Below are positions 1 to 9,059 of a DNA stretch of 64,000 bases, in pieces. The notes beneath the pieces were generated by a model. The model ran no database searches. It saw nothing but the letters and a program-made list of their open reading frames with translations, and was not told the origin of the DNA. Numbering within the stretch: position 1 is the first letter of the stretch; each line of letters begins with the position of its first letter. The position numbers and the translations under genes were made by a program. The stretch spans positions 124,001 through 188,000 of the forward strand of contig NZ_FNAN01000004.1 of the NCBI RefSeq assembly GCF_900101885.1, in the 5' to 3' direction. The stretch comes from Dyadobacter soli. Its GTDB lineage: Bacteria > Bacteroidota > Bacteroidia > Cytophagales > Spirosomataceae.

Positions 1-481
1 CTTTTACCAGTTCATAGGCTTCCGACCAGGTCGCACCGTTATCGGAAGAGGTTTTCACCCACGTTTCCCAATGTGCGATCTCCTTCCCTACTTTGAAATA
101 CAAAATCACCTTACCGTCGCCTGTCTTCTGCAAAACCGGGTTCCAATGCGCATCTTCCCGGATTTTGGCCACTTCAACCGGTTCGCTCCAATGGCCGGGA
201 CGACCTTTCGAAAGCCAGATACCCACGTCAGGGTTCTTCTCTTCCGTGCCCCCAAACCATGCAATCAGAAACTGACCGTCGTCGAGCCGCACCAATGTGG
301 ACGCGTGGCATTGCGGGAACGGACGCTGATCGCCGAAAACAAACTCCTTGTCATTGGTGAGTGAATCCAGTTTTTTGTCCTCCGCTGTTTCAGTCTGTTT
401 CGAACCGCAGGATGTCATCACAATGGAGCCCAGCAGCAAAGTAGCCGCCAGCCACCTGGATTGCTTTTTGTATTGTAGCAT
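1..481 (-). CDS. Sialidase-like (BNR/Asp-box) lipoprotein, 3' end missing
   Basis: The first 160 residues of an exported protein are present and the rest lies beyond the left edge. The N-terminus is a lipoprotein signal (hydrophobic LAATLLLGSIVM, then SC as the lipidated Cys). The mature part contains RLDDGQFLIAWFGGTEE and an Asp-box, SSDNGATW, both typical of the sialidase/neuraminidase beta-propeller family (BNR_2). Such proteins cleave or bind sialic acid or other glycans, but many family members in Bacteroidetes have unproved substrates. The start is set by the signal peptide. gpsA lies 58 bases upstream on the same strand. Family placement is fairly sure; substrate is unknown. Confidence 0.75.
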   Translation of the reverse strand, partial: MLQYKKQSRWLAATLLLGSIVMTSCGSKQTETAEDKKLDSLTNDKEFVFGDQRPFPQCHASTLVRLDDGQFLIAWFGGTEEKNPDVGIWLSKGRPGHWSEPVEVAKIREDAHWNPVLQKTGDGKVILYFKVGKEIAHWETWVKTSSDNGATWSEAYELVK

Positions 482-539
482 GGATTAAAAGATAGGTTGA
501 ACGTTTTGCAGAATACCCGCACAAACTGGAAAAGGGCTA

Positions 540-1547
540 TTATTTGAGCAACTTCTTCAATTCGTTCATCACCGCGGCGGGTGCGTGCTCTTCGTAAAGA
601 ATGCTGTAAACCGCGTTGGTAATGGGTAAATTAACGTGATAAGTCTTATTGAGCTCCTGGATACTCCTGGTAGCGTAATATCCTTCGGCAATCATCTTCA
701 TTTCGAGCTGTGCAGCTTTCACGCTATACCCCCGCCCGATCATATTCCCGAACAACCGGTTGCGGCTGAACTGCGAATACGCCGTCACGAGCAGATCGCC
801 CAGGTACGCGGATGAGCTCAGGTTCCGCTCACGCGGATCGAGCGCCGTTACCAGGCTTCCGATTTCCTGCATGGCATTAGACACCAGCACGGCCTGGAAA
901 TTATCGCCATACCCGAGCCCGTGCGTGATCCCGCACGCAAGCGCGACGATATTTTTCATTACGGCTGCATATTCAACGCCGTACAGGTCGTCGAGCGCGT
1001 TGGCCGTTACGTATCGGCAGGTCATCAATTCCGCGAAATCCTCCGCTGCCGGGCATTCGGTCGACGCGATGGTGAGGTAGGATTGTTTTTCCAAAGCCAC
1101 TTCCTCCGCGTGGCACGGGCCGGCGATCACGCAGGTATCTTTCATTTCGATGCCAAAAGCTTCCGCCGCCCAATCAGTAACGAGGGCATTCTGGCCCGGT
1201 ACCATACCTTTAATGGCGGATACGATGCGTTTACCCTGCAAATGCTTCGCCGATAAATGCTGTAATGACTCCTGGATGAATGCGGCGGGAACCGCGAGGA
1301 TAATGTAGTCCGCTCCTTTTACGGCGTCGGTGGTCTTTTCAAAAACCTTCACCTTCTTCGGCGAAAGTACCACGTCGCTGAGGTAGCTCGGGTTGTGGTT
1401 GAACTTGCGGATATGGTCGATATCCTTCTGGTTCCTAAGCCACCAGCGGATTTGAACGTGATTTTGTTCGCAAAGAATCTTGATCAGGGCAGTCGCCCAG
1501 CTTCCTCCGCCTATCACGGCAATTTTAGTATGATTTAAAAAACTCAT
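540..1547 (-). CDS. gpsA: NAD(P)H-dependent glycerol-3-phosphate dehydrogenase
   Basis: Reduces dihydroxyacetone phosphate to sn-glycerol 3-phosphate for phospholipid synthesis in the cytoplasm. The N-terminus carries the Rossmann fold motif VIGGGSWATAL (usual form GAGSWGTA). The signature IAGPCHAEEVA and the catalytic-lysine region AAVMKNIVALACG follow, and the C-terminal helical domain is complete. The length of 335 residues is normal for the family. A strong hairpin terminator separates it from the efflux adaptor gene upstream, so it probably has its own promoter in the 130-base gap. Confidence 0.95.
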   Translation of the reverse strand: MSFLNHTKIAVIGGGSWATALIKILCEQNHVQIRWWLRNQKDIDHIRKFNHNPSYLSDVVLSPKKVKVFEKTTDAVKGADYIILAVPAAFIQESLQHLSAKHLQGKRIVSAIKGMVPGQNALVTDWAAEAFGIEMKDTCVIAGPCHAEEVALEKQSYLTIASTECPAAEDFAELMTCRYVTANALDDLYGVEYAAVMKNIVALACGITHGLGYGDNFQAVLVSNAMQEIGSLVTALDPRERNLSSSAYLGDLLVTAYSQFSRNRLFGNMIGRGYSVKAAQLEMKMIAEGYYATRSIQELNKTYHVNLPITNAVYSILYEEHAPAAVMNELKKLLK

Positions 1548-1601
1548 CCGGCGGGAATGTCAGAATTTGGCTGAAATATGGGCCAAAATAGCTGAAAATA
1601 A

Positions 1602-1632
1602 AAAATCCTTGCAGCAAAGCCGCAAGGATTTT
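1602..1632 (-). terminator. Intrinsic terminator after the efflux adaptor gene
   Basis: An 11-bp perfect stem (AAAATCCTTGC paired with GCAAGGATTTT) with a 9-base loop is followed, on the minus strand, by a run of T. It lies just downstream of the HlyD-family gene and separates that operon from gpsA. Confidence 0.85.
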
Positions 1633-1679
1633 CCTTTTTAACCTAAACTAAATCGAACTTATTACTTTTTTACAACGCA

Positions 1680-3113
1680 TCAGTTCGGGTTTTCATTTGA
1701 TTTTTTTCCATCTTTTTTCGGTTCCTCCTTCTTTTTCTCAACCAGGTCACCGTTATTGAGGTTTTTGGATACAGCAATATACGGTCCGGAGATAATTTTG
1801 TCGCCGGGTTTCAGGCCCGAGAGGATCTCGATGTTCTCAAAATCGCTGATACCCGTCTTCACTTCCTTCATTTCCGCCTTGCCGGCTACGTCGATAAATA
1901 CCACCTCCTTAATCACTTCCTGCTTCTTCGGTTTCTTCTCGTCGTCTTCCGCTGGCTGTGCATTGTTATTCGAACCGTCGCCCGAACCCGGGATCACCTG
2001 CGCAGTGCCTCCGCGCGTGGTAACGGCCGCGATAGGTACCGTCACTACACCATTTTTACGCTCGGTAATGATCTCCACCGACGCCGTCATCCCTGGTTTG
2101 AATGGGTAAGACTTTTTCGAACGCGCCGTCATCAGGTCTTTAAATGAATCATTCAGAATTTTCACCTTCACCTGAAATTCCGTCACAGCGTCCGCAGAAG
2201 TACTTGCTGCCGCGGTTGACGATGAGGAAAGCGATGCCAGGCCTGCTGCCGTGTTGGCGATTTCCTTCACCACGCCCTTGAACTTGCGGCCCGACGAACT
2301 GTAAGCGTCCACGTCGATTTCCGCAGTATCGCCGATCGAAACCCGCACGATATCGTTTTCATTCACATTCACACGCACTTCCATGTCGGCGAGGTTGGCA
2401 ATGCGCATCATTTCGGTACCGGCCATTTGTGAAGTACCCACCACGCGCTCACCCGCTTCTACGTTCAGCAACGACACAATGCCGCTTACAGGCGCGAAAA
2501 TGCTCGTTTTGCGCAGGTTTTCAGCCGCATCGCGCATACTTGCCTCGGCGCTCTTGATATTGAAAAGTGCGGCCGCCACGTTGGCTTTCGCCGATTCCAC
2601 ATCCTGTTGCGCCACGCCGAAGTTCGATGCGAACCCTTCGAAATCAGCCGATGAAATCACTTTGTCGGCAAAAAGCTTCTTATTCCGGTCAAAATTGGCT
2701 TTTGCTTGTACCAGCCGTGCTTCCGCCTGGGCTACCAATGCTTTGGTTTGCTCATAATTGGCTTTGCTCGAATTTACCGCAGCCTGCGCTCGGGCCATCA
2801 GGGATTCGTAGTTATCCGGACGGATTTTTAGTAACAACTGCCCTTTCACCACCGAATCACCTTCGGCGACATTCAATGCGATGATCTCACCAGAAACGTC
2901 CGGACTGAGCTTCACTTCCACTTCCGGCTGCACTTTTCCCGACGCACTTACCCGTTCGATGATATCCGATTTTTTGACAGTCGCGTATTCCACTTCGGTT
3001 GTTTTGGGTTTGCCGATCAGTCCGGCCTGTTTCGCCCCGAACAATCCACCGAAAAGTAGCACAACGACACCTCCCGTTATCCACCAGATCTGTTTCGAAG
3101 ATTTACGTGCCAT
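1680..3113 (-). CDS. Efflux periplasmic adaptor subunit (HlyD/MacA family)
   Basis: A membrane-fusion protein that bridges an inner-membrane transporter and a TolC-type outer-membrane channel. One N-terminal membrane anchor (residues about 8-27) is followed by a lipoyl half-motif (GEIIALNVAEGDSVVKGQLL), a long helical hairpin rich in Ala, Gln and Lys (about 100-200), the second lipoyl half, a beta-barrel domain, and a charged Lys-rich C-terminus. A Ser/Ala-rich insert near residue 290 and an acidic/basic linker near 380 are low complexity. The gene follows a TolC gene by 50 bases in one operon. No pump gene (MacB ABC or RND) is adjacent, so the transporter type and substrate are open. Confidence 0.88.
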   Translation of the reverse strand: MARKSSKQIWWITGGVVVLLFGGLFGAKQAGLIGKPKTTEVEYATVKKSDIIERVSASGKVQPEVEVKLSPDVSGEIIALNVAEGDSVVKGQLLLKIRPDNYESLMARAQAAVNSSKANYEQTKALVAQAEARLVQAKANFDRNKKLFADKVISSADFEGFASNFGVAQQDVESAKANVAAALFNIKSAEASMRDAAENLRKTSIFAPVSGIVSLLNVEAGERVVGTSQMAGTEMMRIANLADMEVRVNVNENDIVRVSIGDTAEIDVDAYSSSGRKFKGVVKEIANTAAGLASLSSSSTAAASTSADAVTEFQVKVKILNDSFKDLMTARSKKSYPFKPGMTASVEIITERKNGVVTVPIAAVTTRGGTAQVIPGSGDGSNNNAQPAEDDEKKPKKQEVIKEVVFIDVAGKAEMKEVKTGISDFENIEILSGLKPGDKIISGPYIAVSKNLNNGDLVEKKKEEPKKDGKKSNENPN

Positions 3114-3163
3114 ATTTTTTTGATTACAATTTTTTAGAGATAGTTGCTGATAGTACGGGAATT

Positions 3164-4648
3164 CTAGAAATCAGAGAGCGGTCGGTTCATATAGAAATCC
3201 AGGATTTTAGTCCTGAAAACGTAGTCATATTTAGTCTGAACGAGGTTGCCATTCGCTCTGTCGAGGTTGGCCTTGGCGATGTTGTACTCCACCGAGTTGA
3301 TCGCGCCCACGTCGAAGCGCACTTGTGACACACGGAATGTTTCCGTCAATGCCCGCACCTGGTTTACGGTCGCCGAGTAACGTTTGGCAGCATTCGTCAT
3401 GTCGATGTAAGCCTGTTCCACATTTTTGCGGATGGTCAATTGCACCTGCTGCGCCTGGTACTCGTAGGTCTTTTGCTGCAATTTGGCATTTGCCACATTG
3501 TATTTCGTCCTGAAATTATTGAAGATCGGGATCGACAGGTTTAGGTTAATCGCAGAGTTACGGTTGAAGTCGAGCTGGTTGAAATAGCGAAAATTCTGTG
3601 TGGAGCCGTTTGGAATCGTCACTCGCTGCATGATCGGGATCGTTTTGTTATCGATTACGATGAAGTCGGTCGGCGAAGGAAGTTCCTCGATGGTGTTTCC
3701 CGTACCATCTCCAACAAAGCGCTTTTTCGGCGCCGCACTGGAATAGGCCGTGTACACACCGCCATTCAAAGTCAGCGTCGGCATTCCTGCTCCTTTGGCG
3801 AGATCGACATTGATTTTAGACGCTTCGATCCGCATGTTGGCGGCCTTCATTTGCGGGAGGTTGTTCAATGCGGTCTCATAAATTTCCTGAATAGTCGCGT
3901 CGTAAGCCTGCATAGTGGGGTCCTTTACCGGAATTTTCACCACATTAATGACTTCGCTGCCCGGCATGTTCATGTATTGTTTCAAATTCAGTTTGGCCGT
4001 TTCCAGATTATTCTGGGCATTTACGAGGGAAAGTTCGTCGTTGGCCAACTGCGATTTCAGGTCGAGAAGATTGCTTTCCGCCAATGTACCTGCTTCCACA
4101 AGCTTGGTGGTACGTTCTACCTGCAATTGCGAGGCATCCACCTGCCGTTGCGCCACGATGATCAGTTCTTCATTGGTCACTACCTGCAAGTACGAAAGTG
4201 CCACATTGAGCATAATGTCGTTACGGGTCGCTTCCAGGTCTTTGGCGCTCGCCTGGTAGTTGGCGTTGTTGAATTTGATACTATTACTAATCTGAAAACC
4301 GCTGAAAAGCGTCACCTGTCCACCGAGCTGGTAGTTGTTCGAACTCACATTCTGCTGTACGAACTGGTTGGTGAACGGGTCGATGTTACGACCGGAACGG
4401 AAACCCTGGCTGGCGCTGAAACTGATGCTCGGCCACCGCTGCCATTTCGACTGCTCGTAGGTGTTACCATTGGTTTGCACCGTAATTTCCGATTGCTTAA
4501 CCTGCGGGTTGGTTTCCAGGGCGATCCGGATGCAGTCCTCCAGCGAATAAGTATTCGCCGGTTGGCTCACATTTTGCTGCGCCAGCGACACTGTCATTCC
4601 ACCGAACAATGCCAAAACCAGTGCGGAATAGCGTAAAGAATGAAACAT
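3164..4648 (-). CDS. TolC family outer membrane efflux channel
   Basis: The outer-membrane exit duct of a tripartite efflux pump. A signal peptide (residues 1-23, ending LAQQ) precedes two repeats of the OEP family with long coiled-coil helices; ALETNPQVKQSEI near residue 50 is a typical family opening. The length of 494 residues is normal for Bacteroidetes members. It is first in an operon with the periplasmic adaptor. The pair would form the outer two parts of an exporter; the inner-membrane part must be encoded elsewhere. Confidence 0.9.
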   Translation of the reverse strand: MFHSLRYSALVLALFGGMTVSLAQQNVSQPANTYSLEDCIRIALETNPQVKQSEITVQTNGNTYEQSKWQRWPSISFSASQGFRSGRNIDPFTNQFVQQNVSSNNYQLGGQVTLFSGFQISNSIKFNNANYQASAKDLEATRNDIMLNVALSYLQVVTNEELIIVAQRQVDASQLQVERTTKLVEAGTLAESNLLDLKSQLANDELSLVNAQNNLETAKLNLKQYMNMPGSEVINVVKIPVKDPTMQAYDATIQEIYETALNNLPQMKAANMRIEASKINVDLAKGAGMPTLTLNGGVYTAYSSAAPKKRFVGDGTGNTIEELPSPTDFIVIDNKTIPIMQRVTIPNGSTQNFRYFNQLDFNRNSAINLNLSIPIFNNFRTKYNVANAKLQQKTYEYQAQQVQLTIRKNVEQAYIDMTNAAKRYSATVNQVRALTETFRVSQVRFDVGAINSVEYNIAKANLDRANGNLVQTKYDYVFRTKILDFYMNRPLSDF

Positions 4649-4764
4649 AAGCGGTTTAGAGTTAGATGATCAATATTAAGGCTTACCTCAAAATGCGACC
4701 ATCCATTTGGTACGGACGGTTGCATTTCCGTGGTAAAGGGCGATTTATTGCAGGTACTTTGGGA

Positions 4765-6000
4765 TCAATGGAAAAAGAGGTAGCCGAGCCAAATTCCCGC
4801 GATGACGCCTATGAAATCGGCGATCAGGCCCGCTACAATGGCGTATCTCGTATTCTTGATCCCAACCGAGCCGAAATAGAGCGCTACGATGTATAATGTA
4901 GTGTCCGCCGATCCCTGGAAAATACATACCAGCCTTCCTACGAATGAATCGGGGCCAAATTCCTTCATCGCGTCGATCATCAATGCACGTGCGCCGCTGC
5001 CGCTGAGGGGTTTCATCAATGCCACCGGCAATGCGTCGGTGAAATCGGTATTCATGCCTGTTGAAGCAAATACCCATTTCAAGCCGTCGATCAGGTAGTC
5101 CATCGCCCCGCAGCTGCGGAATGCGCTGATCGCCACCAGCAACCCTACCAGATAGGGAATAATGGTAACCGAAGTGGTGAATCCGCCTTTTGCGCCCTCG
5201 ATGAATGCTTCGAAAACATTGACCTTTTTATACATCGCCCAGGCAAGGAATCCCGCGATCACAAAAAGCAGTACCGAATTTCCCGCCAGGATTGAAATCG
5301 TTTCTATCTGCTCTTTCGGCAAACCGGATAAATACCACAAGATCAGTGCGATCATCGCCGTCACGCTGCCGAGGCCAAGCATTACTGTCCGGTTGAAGAG
5401 GTTAATCTTCTGCCAGGCCGCCGTGATAATCATAGCCACCACCGTAGTCACATACGTACCTACCACGCAGGGAATGAACACATCAGAAGGGCTCTCAGCA
5501 CCCAGGATCGCCCGTTGCGCGATGATCGAGAGCGGGATGATCTGCAAACCGGAAGTGTGCAGTACGAGGAACATAATCTGTGCATTGGAGGCTGTATCCT
5601 TGCTCGGGTTCAGCTCTTGCAGGCTTTGCATAGCCTTCAAACCAAACGGCGTCGCTGCATTATCGAGGCCGAGAAAATTCGCGGAGAAGTTCATGATCAT
5701 CTGGCCATTGGCCGGGTGATCTTTGGGGACTTCGGGAAAGAGTTTGTTGAAAAATGGGCCTATAAATCTGGCGATTACGTTGATAATCCCTGCTTTTTCA
5801 CCCACATTGAGGATGCCCAGGAAGAATGTCATTACACCCGTGAGCGGCAATGCGATATCCATCACAGCCGTTTCGGCCATTTTGAGCATCCCTTCTGTAA
5901 TGGCTTTGAAGGTTAGCACATCTCCTGTAAAGATGAATTGCAGGAATGCTATCAGAAAGGCGATGACAAAAAAAGCAACGAAAATGTAATTTAAAGCCAT
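4765..6000 (-). CDS. SpmA-SpmB fusion: nucleoside recognition (Gate) domain membrane protein
   Basis: A multi-pass inner-membrane protein in which two Gate (nucleoside recognition) domains sit in one chain. The first half resembles spore maturation protein A (MNFSANFLGLDNAATPFGLKA is characteristic) and the second half resembles SpmB (residues about 255-411, with KPLSGSGARALMIDAMKEFG and FQGSADTTLYI). In Bacillus the two are separate genes in spore development. Non-spore-forming Bacteroidetes commonly keep the fused form, whose function is unknown and may be transport-related. It stands alone, divergent from the next lipoprotein gene. Confidence 0.85.
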   Translation of the reverse strand: MALNYIFVAFFVIAFLIAFLQFIFTGDVLTFKAITEGMLKMAETAVMDIALPLTGVMTFFLGILNVGEKAGIINVIARFIGPFFNKLFPEVPKDHPANGQMIMNFSANFLGLDNAATPFGLKAMQSLQELNPSKDTASNAQIMFLVLHTSGLQIIPLSIIAQRAILGAESPSDVFIPCVVGTYVTTVVAMIITAAWQKINLFNRTVMLGLGSVTAMIALILWYLSGLPKEQIETISILAGNSVLLFVIAGFLAWAMYKKVNVFEAFIEGAKGGFTTSVTIIPYLVGLLVAISAFRSCGAMDYLIDGLKWVFASTGMNTDFTDALPVALMKPLSGSGARALMIDAMKEFGPDSFVGRLVCIFQGSADTTLYIVALYFGSVGIKNTRYAIVAGLIADFIGVIAGIWLGYLFFH

Positions 6001-6136
6001 GTCAGGTTAGGGGGTGCGAAAGGCGGGATTAGTAATGATTTGTTTATAATGCATTGAGTAAAATATTTCTTTTAATGCAAATAACAAAGGTATATTGCAA
6101 ACAGGTAGACCTATCAACAAACCTCAACGATTTTCC

Positions 6137-6616
6137 ATGAAGCGTTACAGCTTTTTACTCCTCCTGGCACTATTGTGCTGCAACAAGCCCAAAAACAACG
6201 GTGAAACCGCCTCGTCCAACAGCGACGAACCCACGAAAGCCATCAACGACACCATCCCGCTCACGCGCGAAAAAGTAGAAAACAGCCCGGTAGCGAGTTA
6301 CAGTGAAAAAGTCAAAGACGAGCTCAACGACTGGCGACTAGCGGTAGACGTGTACGAAACGAAACAGACCTTTAAATTCCTGATGAAGATCGAATATATG
6401 GTCCAGGAAGCGGAGGACACGCTCACCATCCCCAATTTCGGCATCATGCCCAAAGTAGAAATCCGTAAAGGCCCCGAGAAAGAATCCTGCATCGTAGGCT
6501 TTCTGGACAAGCAGGGAGAATTTAAAGAGTACAAGCTGATTGCTTTGAAAGAGAAGCAGTTGAAGATTTCGACTTTGAAGTATTATGGGCGGGCGCGGTA
6601 TCGGGTGAGTAAGTGA
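6137..6616 (+). CDS. Small hypothetical lipoprotein
   Basis: The ATG starting MKRYSFLLLLALLCC is chosen over an upstream in-frame ATG because it gives a proper signal peptide with a Cys lipidation site. The mature protein of about 140 residues is charged, with a Ser/Thr/Asn-rich stretch after the Cys and a beta-rich C-terminal part. No family was recognised. It sits alone between the divergent Gate-domain gene and a terminator that closes it off from the hip genes, so it is probably monocistronic. Confidence 0.65.
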   Translation: MKRYSFLLLLALLCCNKPKNNGETASSNSDEPTKAINDTIPLTREKVENSPVASYSEKVKDELNDWRLAVDVYETKQTFKFLMKIEYMVQEAEDTLTIPNFGIMPKVEIRKGPEKESCIVGFLDKQGEFKEYKLIALKEKQLKISTLKYYGRARYRVSK

Positions 6617-6636
6617 GAGCTTAAAGGTATATAGGA

Positions 6637-6670
6637 GCAAAAAAGGTGCACAAAAATGCACCTTTTTTGC
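6637..6670. terminator. Strong bidirectional hairpin terminator
   Basis: A 14-bp perfect stem (GCAAAAAAGGTGCA and its complement) with a 6-base loop has A-runs on one side and T-runs on the other. It follows the small lipoprotein gene and insulates the hip locus. Confidence 0.85.
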
Positions 6671-6715
6671 TTAAATGATCAGATATGTTTAGTTTAGCTT
6701 AAAAAGAGCATTCTA

Positions 6716-6919
6716 TTGCACCTTGGTAATACAATAAGGAAACGACGCAAGAGCCTTCGCATTACACAAAATGTGCTGGCCGACATTTCCGGCGTAGGAT
6801 TGAGAACCCTAAAACAGCTGGAACAGGGAAAAGGCAATCCAACATTCGATACTTTGGAAAAAATTGCCGATGTGCTTGGAATGGAAATGGTGCTTCAAAT
6901 CAAATCTATGGATGCATAA
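6716..6919 (+). CDS. hipB: HipB-like XRE family antitoxin/repressor
   Basis: A 67-residue single-domain Cro/C1 helix-turn-helix protein. The HTH reads LRITQNVLADISGVGLRTLK (residues about 14-33), followed by QLEQGKGNPTFDTLEKIADVLG, typical of HipB repressors that autoregulate hip operons and bind the HipA-type kinase. The only reasonable start is TTG, preceded by an AAAAAGAG purine tract; no ATG lies upstream in frame. It is followed after 2 bases by a HipA N-terminal-domain gene. The kinase that would complete the toxin system is wrecked. Confidence 0.82.
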   Translation: MHLGNTIRKRRKSLRITQNVLADISGVGLRTLKQLEQGKGNPTFDTLEKIADVLGMEMVLQIKSMDA

Positions 6920-6921
6920 TC

Positions 6922-7254
6922 ATGAGGCAGGCGGATATTTTGTACAAAGGAGAGGTCGCCGGTCTGCTTACACAGCACAACGACGGCACATTCAGCTTCA
7001 CCTACAACGAAGCGTGGATGTCGAACAGCCAAAAACCTGCCGTTAGCCTCACATTGCCTAAAATTACCCGACCATATCATTCCGAAACGCTGTTTCCTGC
7101 TTTTATTAATATGCTACCGGAGGGGTTCAATAAACAGATCATCTGCAAATCGTTGAGAATAGATGAAAATGACTATTTCGGCCTTTTGCTGAATGTCGCA
7201 GAGCATGACGCCATCGGAGCCATTACCGTAAAACGCACAGCTGACTCTGCATGA
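6922..7254 (+). CDS. hipS: HipS-like protein (HipA N-terminal subdomain 1)
   Basis: A 110-residue stand-alone version of the small N-terminal domain of HipA (Couple_hipA family): ADILYKGEVAGLL at the start, then LPPEG-like MLPEGFNKQII and DYFGLLLNVAEHDAIGAITV. In tripartite HipBST systems this piece is a separate protein that restrains the kinase HipT. The reading frame is intact. Its stop overlaps the next ATG by 4 bases (ATGA), the usual coupling to the kinase gene, but that gene is internally deleted. It may be a leftover antitoxin or simply not yet decayed. Confidence 0.8.
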   Translation: MRQADILYKGEVAGLLTQHNDGTFSFTYNEAWMSNSQKPAVSLTLPKITRPYHSETLFPAFINMLPEGFNKQIICKSLRIDENDYFGLLLNVAEHDAIGAITVKRTADSA

Positions 7255-7514
7255 CATTGCCGGTAATTAAATACTGTCCCGGTACGCTTGCCCCGGCAAT
7301 TGGCACAAGGAAATATTGCCAGACAATTCTTCACGCTCGGACAGGAGGCCGGGCTAAGTTTAAACAGATTCGATCTACTTTCGATGAAATGCTTTTTAAC
7401 AGCGGAAAGGTGCAGCCCCTGATCAATGCTTCCTTTCTGAACGATCGCTCCAAAAGAAGCTATTTGCAGGCATATCAAACCCGTTTAAAAATCCTCACCA
7501 AAATTCACCGCTGA
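7251..7514 (+). pseudogene. HipT/HipA kinase remnant with large internal deletion
   Basis: The reading frame starts like a Bacteroidetes HipA kinase (MTLPVIKYCPGTLAPA) and ends like one (FDEMLFNSGKVQPLINASFL, then a YQTRLKIL tail). The whole catalytic core of roughly 230 residues is missing between them; intact partners are about 310-330 residues. A one-base frame change also lies near position 7370: the preceding kinase-like stretch GNIARQFFTLGQEAGLSLNR reads in another frame. No ATP-binding loop or catalytic Asp remains, so it cannot phosphorylate anything. I infer an old deletion followed by drift. Confidence 0.75.
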
Positions 7515-7525
7515 TTGTAAGAGAA

Positions 7526-9049
7526 TTACTCCAAAACAAGCCGCACATTTTCCGAAGAACCGTCCCTACTAACTAGCCGCAAATAATATGTTCCTCTCGG
7601 CAGATCGCCGACTGATAATGCAATGGTTCGTTCCTGTCCGAAAGCGGCCGCTGCATATTGCTCCGCCGCCTGAACCATCCTAACCTCCTTCGCGCCGGCT
7701 CCGCTAAACAGCATGATGACTTGCGGCAATTGCGTTACGTCGTATTTATCGTCAAACCGAATTTTCACCTGATCTTTCGCCGGATTAGGAAATATCTTGT
7801 AGATCGGCGTCCCTTTCGCGCAGTTGTCGACACAAATTGTAATGCCTTTCTGAACCGAGCCAAAACAATTGCTAACGGTAATGTCTATGCCATAGCAGTT
7901 GTTGACGTAGGAATTGAAATAAGCGGTTCCACCATTTGAATTCAGAATCGTATTCCCCGGATCGCTGGACGTCCATATGCCGAATTGTGTGCCCGGCTCG
8001 GCGGTGTAAGCATTCAGCATCACGCCCGCACCATTGCACATGAAATCGGGCGAGCCGCCGCCGTTGGCGGTTACAAGTAGTGAGGCGGGTAACGGGGCGC
8101 TTCTTTTGATGTTGATGGAGGTGCTGAATGCCGATGTAGTGCCGCACACCGAGGAAGTGGCGGAAACTTTTACGGTACCATCGGAAACACCGGTAATTTG
8201 TGCAGAGTTGGTATTTCCCGGCGAGTTTGCGGTAATGCCGCCAGTCGCCACCCAGTTATAACTAGTCGCATTGCTCGCACTTGCGGTAATTGTTTTGGGA
8301 TTACAAAGTAGTATATCGGGTGAATTTATAACCGGTTTGGTAGGAAGCGGTCTGGTAATGGTCAGCTGAGACGATGTTGTCAGGCCAGGAACATCATTTC
8401 TCGAAGTAGTCACCTTAATAACACCGCCCGCACCTGCATTGGGCGTAAGCGTAACGATATTCCCGCTCCCTGAGATCGACCATCCGGCCGGATAGGTCCA
8501 TACGTAGTTAGTCGCATTCGTTACTGGATCTACCGAGACGTTGATCGGAGCCGTGCCGCAATTGATTTGGTAACTTCCGCTTTGCGCAACTCCATTGATT
8601 TTAATATTGCCAGGTGTGCCCAGGTAGCGGATGGGGATGATTTTAGTTTGCGTTATGCCTACCGGGCATTGGTCGCACTCTTGGTTCGATGGGTTGGGCT
8701 TTCCAGTGGAAGTGACCTTCACTACTCCATTTCCATTGGTATTGTTCCAAATAACTGTAATCTGACTCTTACCACTTGCTTCAAGTATGGAAGGATTGTC
8801 AGTTGAGCCACTCACTATAACACCATTAGTCACTTCCCATTTGTACTTGCAGCCTGCACCCTTATTACAAATTGAGAACGAATTCATTACAACAGAGTAG
8901 TCATGTGCCACATTATTGGGAAGTGCATAAGAACAAGTGTTATTTGGAACTCCACAATTTAGGGTCAACGATTGCCCTTCGGCATTTACTAATAAGCCAA
9001 AGCAATAAAATACAAATGCAACCAGACCGCCTACTTTTTGAGTTTTCAT
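7526..9049 (-). CDS. Secreted PKD-like repeat protein with T9SS type A sorting domain
   Basis: A 507-residue secreted protein. It has an N-terminal signal peptide (LVAFVFYCFGLLVNAEG), several Ig/PKD-like repeats of about 80 residues with recurring NATNYVW and NATSYNW motifs, and a C-terminal type IX sorting domain (IFPNPAKDQVKIRF ... DLPRGTYYLRLV). Numerous Cys residues probably form disulphides. The sorting domain marks it for export through the PorP/GldKLMN machinery encoded further along in this window, followed by cell-surface attachment or release. The ligand is unknown. The gene directly downstream of the hip remnant is convergent with it. Confidence 0.85.
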   Translation of the reverse strand: MKTQKVGGLVAFVFYCFGLLVNAEGQSLTLNCGVPNNTCSYALPNNVAHDYSVVMNSFSICNKGAGCKYKWEVTNGVIVSGSTDNPSILEASGKSQITVIWNNTNGNGVVKVTSTGKPNPSNQECDQCPVGITQTKIIPIRYLGTPGNIKINGVAQSGSYQINCGTAPINVSVDPVTNATNYVWTYPAGWSISGSGNIVTLTPNAGAGGVIKVTTSRNDVPGLTTSSQLTITRPLPTKPVINSPDILLCNPKTITASASNATSYNWVATGGITANSPGNTNSAQITGVSDGTVKVSATSSVCGTTSAFSTSINIKRSAPLPASLLVTANGGGSPDFMCNGAGVMLNAYTAEPGTQFGIWTSSDPGNTILNSNGGTAYFNSYVNNCYGIDITVSNCFGSVQKGITICVDNCAKGTPIYKIFPNPAKDQVKIRFDDKYDVTQLPQVIMLFSGAGAKEVRMVQAAEQYAAAAFGQERTIALSVGDLPRGTYYLRLVSRDGSSENVRLVLE

Positions 9050-9059
9050 AGTGCTGTAT

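Noticed and set aside
3851..4636. A 261-codon plus-strand frame opposite the TolC gene
   Set aside because: It is antisense to a conserved gene, has no recognisable motif, and no ribosome site or promoter was seen.
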